From Pseudomonas marincola (GTDB lineage: Bacteria > Pseudomonadota > Gammaproteobacteria > Pseudomonadales > Pseudomonadaceae): a stretch of 64,000 nt of DNA. A model generated the notes under the pieces. It did not search any database. It was not told the origin of the DNA and was given only the letters and a program-made list of their open reading frames with translations. Each line of letters starts with the position of its first letter. Position 1 is the stretch's first letter. The stretch is from the NCBI RefSeq assembly GCF_900116605.1, contig NZ_FPBC01000006.1, forward strand, positions 1 through 64,000, in the 5' to 3' direction. Position numbers and translations under genes: made by a program. This document shows, one piece after another, positions 32,198 to 41,251 of this stretch.

Positions 32198-32312
32198 AAG
32201 TCAGGTCGCTTCCATGAAGATGCTGAACGATAAGCACTATCACTAATATTGGAAAGTCTCTTTACCGGAGATTTACCTTTGCCATCATTCGCTAAGCCTA
32301 TGAGACAGCGCG

Positions 32313-32334
32313 AAAAAAAGCCCGCAGGCCGTTT
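32313..32334 (-). terminator. Probable terminator downstream of the LysR gene
   Basis: Read on the minus strand, a short GC-rich hairpin (GGCC-TGC-GGGC) is followed by seven T. The stem is short, so confidence is moderate. Confidence 0.45.
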
Positions 32335-32379
32335 CTGACAAGGTTACAGATCATGTCGCAGAACGGGGTAAACAGGTTT

Positions 32380-33294
32380 CTAGATTTTCGGTTGATACAG
32401 CTCGGCATCGGTAAAGACTTCAACCAGCCAGTCTACCCAGACCCGAACCCGTCGCGATAGCTGGCGTTGCGCAGGGTAAAGCGCGGTCAGTGGCATAGCT
32501 GGCGGCCGGTATTCGGGCAGAATTTCACGCAGCTTGCCGGCTTGCACATGTTGGTGCAGGTGATAGTAAGGCGCCTGAATAATCCCCAGCCCTGCAACAC
32601 AGGCGGCCACATAAGCTTCAGCGTTGTTCACACTCACTGCACCCGGCAGATACCGCTCGTTGATTTCCCCTGCTTCAGTGAATTCGAAAGCAAAGGTCTT
32701 GCCGTTTAATGCCGAGTAGAAGTTTACAGCCTGATGACCGGCCAGTTGTGCGGGGTCCCGCGGTTCTCCATAGCGCTCAATATACTCGGCACTGGCGCAG
32801 GTGATTTGCGGTAACTGCGCCAAGGGGCGCGAGACCAGATTGATGTCGTGCACGTTACCGGCGCGCACCACGCAATCGATGCCCTCGCGGACCAGATCGA
32901 CCGGGCGGTCACCAGTGCCGATTTCCAGCTCGATCTGCGGATAGCGCTGACAAAAATCACTCAACCGTGGAATCACAATCCGGTGGCCAATCGACGCGGG
33001 AAGATCCACCCGCAACTTGCCCTGCGGATGACTGCGGGCGTGGGCGAAACAGTTTTCGGTGTCTTCCAGATCGGCCAGCAGGCGGATGCAGTGTTCGTAA
33101 TACGCCTGCCCATCGGCCGTGGTACTGACCTGGCGAGTGGTGCGTTGCAGCAACTGGACGCCCAGATGTCGCTCCAGTTGTTTGATCAACTGAGTGACTG
33201 TGGCGCGAGGCAACCCAAGGCTGTCAGCCGCTTTGCCGAATCCGCCAACCTGAACGATGCGGGTAAACACTTGCATGGCTTGAAAGCGGTCCAC
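32380..33294 (-). CDS. LysR-family regulator divergent from the aldo-keto reductase gene
   Basis: A 304-residue LysR regulator of the common CrgA/AaeR-like group. Its N-terminus is MDRFQAMQVFTRIVQVGGFG, then KAADSLGLPRATVTQLIKQLE for the recognition helix, and the effector domain starts near residue 92 (GKLRVDLPASIGHRIVIPRL). It is divergently transcribed from the aldo-keto reductase gene with 114 bases between starts, the classic arrangement for a LysR regulator and its target. An AT-rich inverted repeat at 33307-33319 in that gap is a plausible operator. The inducer is unknown. Confidence 0.92.
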   Translation of the reverse strand: MDRFQAMQVFTRIVQVGGFGKAADSLGLPRATVTQLIKQLERHLGVQLLQRTTRQVSTTADGQAYYEHCIRLLADLEDTENCFAHARSHPQGKLRVDLPASIGHRIVIPRLSDFCQRYPQIELEIGTGDRPVDLVREGIDCVVRAGNVHDINLVSRPLAQLPQITCASAEYIERYGEPRDPAQLAGHQAVNFYSALNGKTFAFEFTEAGEINERYLPGAVSVNNAEAYVAACVAGLGIIQAPYYHLHQHVQAGKLREILPEYRPPAMPLTALYPAQRQLSRRVRVWVDWLVEVFTDAELYQPKI

Positions 33295-33306
33295 AGCAGC
33301 CTACCT

Positions 33307-33319
33307 ATTATTCAATAAT
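33307..33319. promoter_or_regulatory. Candidate LysR operator in the LysR/aldo-keto reductase gap
   Basis: ATTATT-C-AATAAT is a perfect 6+1+6 inverted repeat, and T33306 to A33318 fits the LysR-box spacing T-N11-A. It lies 13 bases from the LysR start codon and 90 bases before the reductase start. Confidence 0.5.
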
Positions 33320-33408
33320 GGCAAACAGTGTATGTAATTTTTGCGGGTTTATCCTGCTAATGAAAACACTGAAACTGACTCCATCGCATCCAACCACTGG
33401 AGTCTCTG

Positions 33409-34404
33409 ATGAAACAACGACAACTGGGTAGCAACGGCCCGCTGGTCTCGGCGATGGGTTTGGGTTGCATGGGCATGAGCGATTTCTATGTCACAGGCCT
33501 GGATGAACAGGAGTCGATCGCCACGTTGCATTTGGCGCTTGAAATGGGCATCAACCTGCTCGACACCGCCGATGCGTATGGCCCACATACTAATGAGCTG
33601 CTGCTGGGCAAAGCCCTCAAAGGCAAGCGTGAGCAAGCCTTTATCGCCACCAAGTTCGGCTTGCTGCGCGATACTGAAAATCCGCATAAGCGCGGCGTCA
33701 GTGGTCGTCCCGAATATATTCGCCAAGCGATTGAAGGCAGCCTGCAGCGCCTCGGCACTGACTATATAGATCTGTATTACCAGCACCGGATTGATCCCGA
33801 GGTGCCGATTGAAGAATCCGTCGGCGCAATGGCGCAGCTCGTCAGTGAAGGCAAGGTGCGCTACATCGGCCTGAGTGAGGTTGCCTCTGCAACGCTTGCG
33901 CGGGCGCACAAGGTACACCCGATTACCGCCGTGCAGAGTGAATATTCACTGTGGACGCGCGATCCCGAGAGTAATGGGGTTTTGGCAAAATGCCGGGAAT
34001 TGGGCGTTGGCTTTGTTCCTTACAGCCCGCTGGGGCGTGGCTTTTTAACCGGCGCACTTAAATCACCGGAGGACTTTGCTGAAGACGATTACCGGCGTTT
34101 TACGCCGCGGTTTCAAGGCGAGAACTTCCAGCGAAATCTGCAATTAGTGGCGCAAATCGAGAAAATGGCGGCGGATAAAGGCGTGCAACCTTCCCAGCTG
34201 GCATTGGCCTGGGTGCTCGCTCAAGGCGATGACATCGTGCCGATCCCCGGAACCAAGCGCCGGCGTTATTTGCAAGCCAATTGTGCGGCGCTGGATATTT
34301 CCCTGAGCGCAGATGAGCTCTCGGCGATAAACGCCATCTTCCCCGCCGACGCCGTGGCCGGAGATCGATACAGCGCCGAGTCGATGGCGATGGTGAGTTT
34401 GTGA
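33409..34404 (+). CDS. Aldo/keto reductase
   Basis: A 331-residue NADPH-dependent oxidoreductase of the AKR TIM-barrel family (YajO/AKR13-like). The opening [11 protein letters not shown] is typical, the catalytic tetrad is present as Asp-Tyr in DTADAYG, Lys in ATKFG and His in YYQHRID, and the C-terminal cofactor segment is PIPGTKRR. These enzymes reduce aldehydes and ketones to alcohols; substrate is unknown. ATG 33409 is preceded by GGAG. It is controlled presumably by the divergent LysR gene. An oddity: the last eight codons and stop form the beginning of the first unit of the 188-bp tandem array. Confidence 0.92.
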   Translation: MKQRQLGSNGPLVSAMGLGCMGMSDFYVTGLDEQESIATLHLALEMGINLLDTADAYGPHTNELLLGKALKGKREQAFIATKFGLLRDTENPHKRGVSGRPEYIRQAIEGSLQRLGTDYIDLYYQHRIDPEVPIEESVGAMAQLVSEGKVRYIGLSEVASATLARAHKVHPITAVQSEYSLWTRDPESNGVLAKCRELGVGFVPYSPLGRGFLTGALKSPEDFAEDDYRRFTPRFQGENFQRNLQLVAQIEKMAADKGVQPSQLALAWVLAQGDDIVPIPGTKRRRYLQANCAALDISLSADELSAINAIFPADAVAGDRYSAESMAMVSL

Positions 34405-35320
34405 TCTGGCGGTGATTATTTCGGCGTGATTACGTCATGACGGATTGCCCCGTCGGGGCTATCCATCCTCCAGTCGGGTTTGGCGTGCACCGGATAAACA
34501 AAACCCACACGCAGGATGGATAAACCGTAGGTTAATCCGTCATTGCGATTTTCGGGATAACGTGCGGGTCGATGGCGATGGTGAGTTTGTGATACGGGGG
34601 TGATTCGTTCGGCGTGATTACGTCATGACGGATTGCCCCGTCGGGGCTATCCATCCTCCAGTCGGGTTTGGCGTGCACCCGATAAACAAAACCCACACGG
34701 AGGATGGATAAACCGCAGGTTAATCCGTCATCGCGATTTCCGGGGTAACGTGCGGGTCCAGGGCGGTTTTGAATTTGTGATCTGGCGGTGATTCGTTCGG
34801 CGTGATTGCCTTATGACGGATTGCCCCGTTGGGGCTATCCATCCTCCGGTTGGGTTCGGCGGACACCGGATATACAAAACCCACACGGAGGATGGATAAA
34901 CCGCAGGTTAATCCGTCATTGCGATTTCCGGGATAACGTACGGCTCGATGGTGATGTTGAGTTTGTGCTCCGGCGGTGATTCGTTCGGCGTGATTGCGTC
35001 ATGACGGATAGCCCCGCCGGGGCTATCCATCCTCCAGTTGGGATTTGCGGACACCGGATATACAAAACCCACACGGAGGATGGATAAACCGCAGGTTAAT
35101 CCGTCATCGCGATTTCCGGGATAACGTTCGGGTCGATTGTGGTGTTGAGTTCGTGATCCGGCGGTGATTCGTTCGGCGTGATTACGTCATGACGGATTGC
35201 CCCGTTGGGGCTATCCATCCTCCGGTTGGGTTCGGCGGACACCGGATATACAAAACCCACACGGAGGATGGATAAACCGCAGGTTAATCCGTCATTGCGA
35301 TTTCCGGGATAACGTACGGC
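34381..35320. repeat. Five tandem 188-bp units, each with a cross-shaped palindrome
   Basis: Five units start at 34381, 34569, 34757, 34945 and 35133, each exactly 188 bp, with no insertions or deletions between copies. Every unit holds a 107-bp element (34437-34543 in unit 1, then every 188 bp) bounded by ATGACGGATT and AATCCGTCAT. Inside it are two facing small hairpins (GCCCC/GGGGC and AACC/GGTT), a second long stem (TATCCATCCTCC/GGAGGATGGATA) and an apical GGGTT/AACCC stem. An 81-bp linker separates elements. Unit 1 begins within the end of the aldo-keto reductase gene. The last 132 bp of units 3 and 5 appear identical, implying recent duplication or conversion. No coding signal is seen. 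Related dispersed palindromes occur in Pseudomonas; the tandem array may be MITE/REP-like. Confidence 0.9.
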
Positions 35321-35350
35321 TCGATGCGGCTGCCTACAATCTGGCGGCGT

Positions 35351-35387
35351 AACGCATAACGGCCTCATTAAGAGGCCGTTATGCGTT
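35351..35387. terminator. Perfect 16-bp hairpin downstream of tpx
   Basis: AACGCATAACGGCCTC (35351-35366) and its exact complement (35372-35387) flank a 5-base loop, 15 bases past the tpx stop. There is no T-run, so termination would be weak or the hairpin may stabilise the 3' end of the mRNA. Confidence 0.6.
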
Positions 35388-35402
35388 GAGCAAGAAGCGC
35401 TA

Positions 35403-35900
35403 TTACAGGGCTGCGAGGGCGGCGCTGTAGTCCGGCTCGGTGCCGATTTCAGCTACCAGTTCGCTGTGCAGGACTTTGTCGTTTTCATCGAGCACGACAA
35501 CTGCGCGAGCTGCAACGCCCGCCAATGGGCCGTCTACCAGAGCAACGCCGTAGTTCTTGAGGAACTCGGTGCCGCGCATGGTCGACAGGCTCACCACGTT
35601 TTCCAGACCTTCAGCGCCGCAGAAGCGGGCTTGGGCGAATGGCAGGTCAGCCGAGATGCACAGCACCACAGTGTTATCCAGACCGCTGGCTTCGGTGTTG
35701 AATTTACGTACAGAAGTCGCGCAGGTCGGGGTATCAACACTTGGGAAAATGTTCAGTACTTTACGCTTGCCAGCCATGCTGCTCAGGCTGATGTCAGACA
35801 AGTCAGTGCCGACCAGCTGGAACGCAGGCGCTTGCTGACCGACTTGTGGCAGCTGGCCATCAACTGTTACCGGGTTGCCACGCAGAGTTACTTGAGCCAT
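35403..35900 (-). CDS. tpx: Thiol peroxidase (atypical 2-Cys peroxiredoxin)
   Basis: A 165-residue peroxiredoxin of the Tpx subgroup that reduces organic peroxides and H2O2 using thioredoxin. The active-site motif [10 protein letters not shown] gives peroxidatic Cys60, and resolving Cys94 is in ARFCGAEG, matching the 60/94-type spacing of the family. The opening [12 protein letters not shown] is also characteristic. Length is normal. It is a single gene on the minus strand with an AlsT-type symporter behind it; the tpx/symporter neighbourhood is, from memory, the same in P. aeruginosa. A ribosome binding site (GAGG) precedes ATG 35900. Confidence 0.95.
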   Translation of the reverse strand: MAQVTLRGNPVTVDGQLPQVGQQAPAFQLVGTDLSDISLSSMAGKRKVLNIFPSVDTPTCATSVRKFNTEASGLDNTVVLCISADLPFAQARFCGAEGLENVVSLSTMRGTEFLKNYGVALVDGPLAGVAARAVVVLDENDKVLHSELVAEIGTEPDYSAALAAL

Positions 35901-35969
35901 GGAAATAACCTCTTTACTGAGTGAGTGTGTACATCTTCAAGCGTTGCCTGATTTAAACAGGCTACGCAA

Positions 35970-35998
35970 AAAAAAGCTCCCTAAACGGGAGCTTTTTT
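35970..35998 (-). terminator. Rho-independent terminator of the symporter gene
   Basis: AAAAAAGCTCCC and GGGAGCTTTTTT flank a 5-base loop; the T-run is on the proper side for the minus-strand symporter gene ending at 36019. It could also act in the plus direction. Confidence 0.88.
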
Positions 35999-36018
35999 AA
36001 CCATCGACTCTTTGCCGG

Positions 36019-37359
36019 TTACTTGGCGAAATGGTCTTTAGTCAGCTTGATCACCACCGGGCTAAGCAGCAGCAGCGACAGCAGGTTTGGAATCGCCATC
36101 AGGCCGTTAAGCGTATCAGCGACCAGCCATGCGAAGTCCAGGTGGGCCATTGCACCAAACGGTACAGCCAATACCCAGACGATCCGGAACGGCATGTTCG
36201 ACTTGGTGCCAACCATGTATTCCCAGCACTTCTCGCCGTAGTAGCTCCAACCCAGAATGGTGGTGAAGGCGAATACCACCAGCGCGATAGTCAGGATCGG
36301 GCCACCAATGCCAGGCATCGCCGAGTCGAACGCAGCAGCAGACAACGCCGCGCCACTGGTGCCACTGGTCCAAACACCGGAGCAGATGATTACCAGACCC
36401 GTCATGGTGCAGATAACCAGCGTGTCGATGAACGTCCCAAGCATACCGATCATGCCGGAGCGAATTGGGCTATCAGTGGTGCCAGCCGCCTGTGCGATAC
36501 CCGCAGTACCCAGACCTGCTTCGTTGGAGAAAATACCGCGCGCAACACCGAAGCGAATCGCAGCAATCACTGCCGCGCCGGCGAAACCGCCAGTGGCTGC
36601 AATCGGGCTGAACGCGTGGGTGAAGATCAGGCTGAATGCCGCTGGAATCTGCGCAGCATTGACCACCAGAACCACGATGGCAGCGATGATGTAGGCCACA
36701 CACATGAAAGGAACCAGCGAGGCGGCAACCTTACCAATGCGGCGGATACCACCGAGAATTACCATGCCCACCAGCACCATGCTGACGACACCGGTGATCA
36801 ACGGGGTCACGCCGAAGGTTTCTTCCAGAGCGCCAGCCATGCTGTTGACCTGGACCATGTTGCCGATACCGAAACCAGCCAAGCCGCCGAAGATGGCGAA
36901 TGCTGTGCCCAGCCAAGCCCACTTCTTGCCCAGACCATTTTTGATCGCGTACATCGGGCCGCCAACGTGCTCGCCATTGGCGTCTTTTTCACGGTAGTGA
37001 ACAGCCAGAACCACTTCGCAGTATTTGGTGGCCATGCCGACGAGTGCCGTGCACCACATCCAGAACAACGCGCCCGGGCCGCCGAGGAAGATGGCGGTGG
37101 CAACACCGGCAATGTTACCGGTACCGACGGTGGCCGCCAGTGTGGTCATCAGTGCCTGGAACGGTGTGATCTCGCCGCTTTCGTTGTCGCCCTTGACGCG
37201 GCCTTGCCACATCAAACGGAAACCTGCAGCAATATGGGTCAGCGGCATGAACTTCAGCCGCAGCATCAGGAACAGGCCCGTACCCAGAATCAGCACCAAC
37301 ATGGGCGGTCCCCAGACGAGCCCGTTTATCTGGTTAACCAGCGTGTTGATGAATTCCAT
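36019..37359 (-). CDS. Sodium:alanine/glycine symporter (AlsT/AgcS family)
   Basis: A 446-residue inner-membrane transporter with about eleven helices. The AgcS family signature runs GGPGALFWMWCTALVGMATK around residue 91, preceded by VGTGNIAGVATAI, and the substrate-site region GLGTAGIAQAAGTTDSP follows mid-protein. The family couples sodium to uptake of alanine or glycine. A good ribosome binding site (AAGGAG) stands before ATG 37359. It is monocistronic, with its own terminator. The 225-base leader shows no glycine riboswitch features. Substrate (alanine versus glycine) cannot be decided from sequence. Confidence 0.93.
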   Translation of the reverse strand: MEFINTLVNQINGLVWGPPMLVLILGTGLFLMLRLKFMPLTHIAAGFRLMWQGRVKGDNESGEITPFQALMTTLAATVGTGNIAGVATAIFLGGPGALFWMWCTALVGMATKYCEVVLAVHYREKDANGEHVGGPMYAIKNGLGKKWAWLGTAFAIFGGLAGFGIGNMVQVNSMAGALEETFGVTPLITGVVSMVLVGMVILGGIRRIGKVAASLVPFMCVAYIIAAIVVLVVNAAQIPAAFSLIFTHAFSPIAATGGFAGAAVIAAIRFGVARGIFSNEAGLGTAGIAQAAGTTDSPIRSGMIGMLGTFIDTLVICTMTGLVIICSGVWTSGTSGAALSAAAFDSAMPGIGGPILTIALVVFAFTTILGWSYYGEKCWEYMVGTKSNMPFRIVWVLAVPFGAMAHLDFAWLVADTLNGLMAIPNLLSLLLLSPVVIKLTKDHFAK

Positions 37360-37585
37360 CTGTAGCTCCTTATTATTTTTACAGCCGGATCGTGACCGGG
37401 CCGTTGATTAGGGTCGAACTGCGATAACAGTTCTGTATTGCGGACTTTTGATCTGTGTGTCGGGTAGCGCCATACAGATTTTCAGAAGCATCTGGCAACA
37501 AAGTCGCCAGCGGCGGTGGATGCTACCACGGTCTTTTTTCAACTGGCAGCGTCATTTACAGCCATAACGATGGGTATTTGCGCGA

Positions 37586-40500
37586 CTAGAACTCACGGGT
37601 ATAAAAAATATCCAGGGAACTGGCCAGTCCGCTAGCCGCCTCAAGGTAGATGCGTTTGGTCAAAATATAGCGCAAGGCAACAGTATTGACCGGCTCGAAC
37701 ACCCCCACGCCGTAGCGCAGGCTCAGGCGATCGGTGAGTTTGCCACTCGCCACCAGGCTGGTGTTACTGCCGCTGCCCTCGCTGTCGAGTTGGAAATCAC
37801 TGATGCCGAGTTTGCTGGCAACGTTGCTCGCCATCGGAGAGCCACCGGCCAGACCAAGGGCCAGAACCGCCTGACCGACCAGATTGCTGTCGCCCTCCTC
37901 ACCCAATGGCCGGCCTAACAGCAAATAGGACAGCGCCTGGCTCTGACTCATGGCCGGTTCAGAGAAAACCTCAGTCGTCGGCTGCTCGGCATGCCCGGAC
38001 AAGCGGATACCGGCGGTAACGTCGTCCACTTCGCGTATGGCCTCGACATCGATGTACGGCTGGTAGATCGGCCCGGCAAACAGCACACGCGCGCGGCGGA
38101 TGGTCAGCTTCTGACCGAACTTGCTGAATTTCCCGTCCTTGAGATCAAGCACGCCGCGCGTATCGAGGTCGTTGCCGATATGTACCTTGCCGGCAATGTT
38201 GGCCCGCAGCCCGAAACCTTTGAAGGTGAGTTTGTCTTCGCCAACAACCACATCAATATCCATGGCGATGGCCACAGGCTGCTTGGCCTCTTCCTTGGCA
38301 CCGACAATGCGCGCATCTTCGGATACCCGCACGGTTGACGGCGGAATTTCGCGAATCTCGATCTTGCCGCGCGGCACGGCCACGCGGCCTTTGATCGACA
38401 TAGCTTCGTTGCCGACTACCAACGTCAGGTCCGGCTCAACTTCGATCTCGGCAAAGGGTTCTACTGCAATGGGCAGGCGCGTACCTTGCAATTTGACTTG
38501 CCCGGCCAGCGGGCCGCCCCAGGCCAGATTGCCATTAATCTTACCGCTGCCGGTTTCGCCGCTGCGCCAGTCACCGCTGAGTGTCATGCTTTCGCCGTTG
38601 ATCAGGGCCTGTAGCTGCAGCGCTTCAATATTGGTCGGCAATTGCCCGCCGGCGATGTGGCCATCCTTAAGCTGTACCTGGCCGTTAACCAGTGGTTTGA
38701 GCAAGGTGCCGCTGATGCTGCCGCTGCCATTGAGCTGGCCCTGCAACTGGTCGACCATTGGCACAAAAGGCCGTGCGGCCGAGAGGTCGACGCCCGCCAG
38801 CCTGAACGTGCCGGACAAAGGCCGACTGCCAGGCCTTGGATCAAATGCCGCCTGCACGTTGAGCTGGCCAATTTTCGGTCCTTGCAGGTCCAGTCTCGTA
38901 CCGATTTGTTTGGCACCAATATCAGTATCTAGTCGCAGGCGCTGATAGTTGAAATCTACCCACTGCTGATTATCCCTGACCTTCCAGACGCCCTGCCCCG
39001 CATCAATGCTGATTTTGCCTTTCGGGCCGCTGGCAGGCAGATCAAGGTTTATGTCCGCGCTGAGTTCGCCTTGCCATTCAAAGTCGTCAGGCAGCCAGGG
39101 TTTGAGGCTGTCCATCGGGAAGTTGCGCAGCTTGTAGCGCAACTGCGTATCGGGGATCAGCCGTTGCTTGTCGCCGCACAGGCTGGCTCCCTGCGATACC
39201 AGGCAATGCTCGCCCAGGGTGATCTTGCGATCGGCAAGGCGCTCTACGCTCGCAGGTGCGCGTAACTGCCAATCCTGCCCGCCCGCTTGAATACCCAGCT
39301 TGGCCAAGCGTCCGCGCCATGCACCTTGGTTGAGCGTGCCATCCGCGGCAATCTGGGTATTGAGTTGCGGACCTTTGAGATCGATGGTCGCTTGCTGACG
39401 CTTGATATCGCCGCTGCCCGCGACCGCCAGATCACCGATGACGTTGCCACCGCTCATGATCTTGTTCAGCAAGAGATCAATTTTGGCCTGCTGATTAGCA
39501 TCCAGTCGGGCATTTGCCTGCAAGCTTTGTACGCGATTGTCCTGAAAAGCCAGTGCCTTGCCGTCGAGCTTGAGCGTGCCTTGCGGCGCTTGGAGGGTGC
39601 CGGAAACAGCAACGTTGCCCTGAACCTGGCCCTGCAGGCCCGGCCACAGTTGGCCAAGTTTGGGCAGATTCAAATTGAGCTGCCCGGCCAGCGTTTTGTT
39701 CAGGCTGCCGTTGCCCTTGATGCGGTTATCGCCCAGCCCCAACTCGATATCATTGACGTGCCACTGCTCGCCCTCGCCTTGGGCCTTGGCGCTGATGAGC
39801 GCAGGTTGCCCGCGTAATCGACCGGTTATCTTGATATCACTGTCCAGCTTGAGCTTGTCATTGATAAAGCTGCCGGTGGTACGCACGGGCCCGCCAAGTG
39901 AACCCGGCAGCTCGGCGACCCAAAACGCCGGATCAAACTGCTTCAGCTCAAGCTGGGCATCCCACGTCACACCGTTGGCAAAGCCGACTTTGACTCCGCC
40001 AGAGACACTGCCCTGACCGGCATCGACCTGCAACTGCGGCAGAAACACTTGCTGCAAGTCGCCACTGAATGGCGTGACCACCGTGAAAGCGCCTGCCGGA
40101 CCATCGAGCGCCGCGTCGAGCGAGCCCAGATAATGCTCCTTGCTGTAGCTGACCTCAGCGGAGAGTTTGTTGAGCTTGACCGGTGGCTCATCGACCGCCG
40201 GATACAGCGAGTGCCACGGGAAGTTGTCCCACTCGATCTTGCTGTCGGCGCTGAACTCATCGCTCCAGTCCAGATCCGCACTCAGTTGCAGATGCTGCTT
40301 TTTTTCATCTTCAAGGCGCAAGGTGCTGATCTGCGCACCACTGGCGTCTACCAACGCATTGAGCAACAGTGCCACTGGGCCCTCTTCACCCGGCAGCTGA
40401 GCATTACCGGTAATGGTGTAGCCCGACTTGAGGTCGCCTTTGGCGTCGAGCACTAACTGGTTAAGCGTCAGCGTGTTTGGCAGATCCGCAATGGCTTTAA

Positions 40501-41251
40501 AGCCATCGGCCTTGATTTGTGCCTGCAGCGGCAAGTCTTCGGCCAATGCCTGTACCGCGCCGGTCAGTTGCGCATTGAGGTAACCGCTGCTGGCGATGTC
40601 CAGGTTGAGGCTGTTAAGCAGTTCACCGCCAACCTTTATCTGCACAGCCCAAGGCTGTTTATCTGGCGCAGGCAAGGTTGCATCACCGCTGAGCGTTAAC
40701 GGCCAATTGCCACTGGGTTGCAAATGGCCGGTGAGATTGAGGCCTAAATCTTCGCGCAGCACATCCAGGCTATCAATCTGCAGCCCCTGATTGGCCCAGT
40801 GAGCATTGAGATTGAGGCTTTTCAGTTGCTGCGCGCCATTGAGTTCGAGCGCGCCGATGCGCACGTCTTCAACTTGCAGGTCTATCGGCAGTTGCACATC
40901 GGGCAAGCTGAACGGCTCGCTGCTGTTTTCGGTAGATGGCGGCAAATCCAGAACAATGCTGTCGACATGCAGTTGTTTGATGCACAGCGTCATCTTTAGC
41001 AAACAGCCGGGCGACCAGTTGAAGGCCGGGCGCATTACCACCGCCTTGGTGGCATCCTGCTGCCAGACAATTTCATCTGCCTGCCACTGACCGCCCAGCC
41101 GACCGCTGTAGTTGCTGACAATTAGGCCGGGCACTTGCTGCAATATCCAACGGCTGCCCCCTTGAGTCCCCAACAGTCCAAGAACGGCCAGCGCAATGAG
41201 CAGGAGCAACACAACAATCACGCCCAGCGCCCAGCGTAATACCCGTTTCAT
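37586..41251 (-). CDS. tamB: Translocation and assembly module subunit TamB
   Basis: A 1,221-residue periplasm-spanning protein of the AsmA/TamB (DUF490) family. One N-terminal membrane helix (residues 1-30) anchors it in the inner membrane; a very long repetitive beta region forms the lipid-conducting groove; the C-terminal DUF490 domain ends LRYGVGVFEPVNTVALRY...TREF, which contacts TamA. TamAB assists insertion of certain outer-membrane proteins and anterograde phospholipid transport. Its start overlaps the tamA stop by 4 bp, so the two are co-translated. Length is within the family range. Confidence 0.93.
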   Translation of the reverse strand: MKRVLRWALGVIVVLLLLIALAVLGLLGTQGGSRWILQQVPGLIVSNYSGRLGGQWQADEIVWQQDATKAVVMRPAFNWSPGCLLKMTLCIKQLHVDSIVLDLPPSTENSSEPFSLPDVQLPIDLQVEDVRIGALELNGAQQLKSLNLNAHWANQGLQIDSLDVLREDLGLNLTGHLQPSGNWPLTLSGDATLPAPDKQPWAVQIKVGGELLNSLNLDIASSGYLNAQLTGAVQALAEDLPLQAQIKADGFKAIADLPNTLTLNQLVLDAKGDLKSGYTITGNAQLPGEEGPVALLLNALVDASGAQISTLRLEDEKKQHLQLSADLDWSDEFSADSKIEWDNFPWHSLYPAVDEPPVKLNKLSAEVSYSKEHYLGSLDAALDGPAGAFTVVTPFSGDLQQVFLPQLQVDAGQGSVSGGVKVGFANGVTWDAQLELKQFDPAFWVAELPGSLGGPVRTTGSFINDKLKLDSDIKITGRLRGQPALISAKAQGEGEQWHVNDIELGLGDNRIKGNGSLNKTLAGQLNLNLPKLGQLWPGLQGQVQGNVAVSGTLQAPQGTLKLDGKALAFQDNRVQSLQANARLDANQQAKIDLLLNKIMSGGNVIGDLAVAGSGDIKRQQATIDLKGPQLNTQIAADGTLNQGAWRGRLAKLGIQAGGQDWQLRAPASVERLADRKITLGEHCLVSQGASLCGDKQRLIPDTQLRYKLRNFPMDSLKPWLPDDFEWQGELSADINLDLPASGPKGKISIDAGQGVWKVRDNQQWVDFNYQRLRLDTDIGAKQIGTRLDLQGPKIGQLNVQAAFDPRPGSRPLSGTFRLAGVDLSAARPFVPMVDQLQGQLNGSGSISGTLLKPLVNGQVQLKDGHIAGGQLPTNIEALQLQALINGESMTLSGDWRSGETGSGKINGNLAWGGPLAGQVKLQGTRLPIAVEPFAEIEVEPDLTLVVGNEAMSIKGRVAVPRGKIEIREIPPSTVRVSEDARIVGAKEEAKQPVAIAMDIDVVVGEDKLTFKGFGLRANIAGKVHIGNDLDTRGVLDLKDGKFSKFGQKLTIRRARVLFAGPIYQPYIDVEAIREVDDVTAGIRLSGHAEQPTTEVFSEPAMSQSQALSYLLLGRPLGEEGDSNLVGQAVLALGLAGGSPMASNVASKLGISDFQLDSEGSGSNTSLVASGKLTDRLSLRYGVGVFEPVNTVALRYILTKRIYLEAASGLASSLDIFYTREF

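Noticed and set aside
34381-35320. Array considered as CRISPR or integron attC cassettes
   Set aside because: The period of 188 bp with repeat longer than spacer, and similar spacers, does not fit CRISPR. The ends lack the RYYYAAC/GTTRRRY core sites of attC and there are no cassettes.
36031-37365. 444-codon plus-strand frame opposite the symporter gene
   Set aside because: It is the mirror of a strongly conserved membrane protein and is rich in His, Gln and Arg, typical of antisense frames.
37360-37585. Glycine riboswitch before the symporter
   Set aside because: The leader lacks the conserved glycine-aptamer core pairs; only a ribosome binding site is clear.
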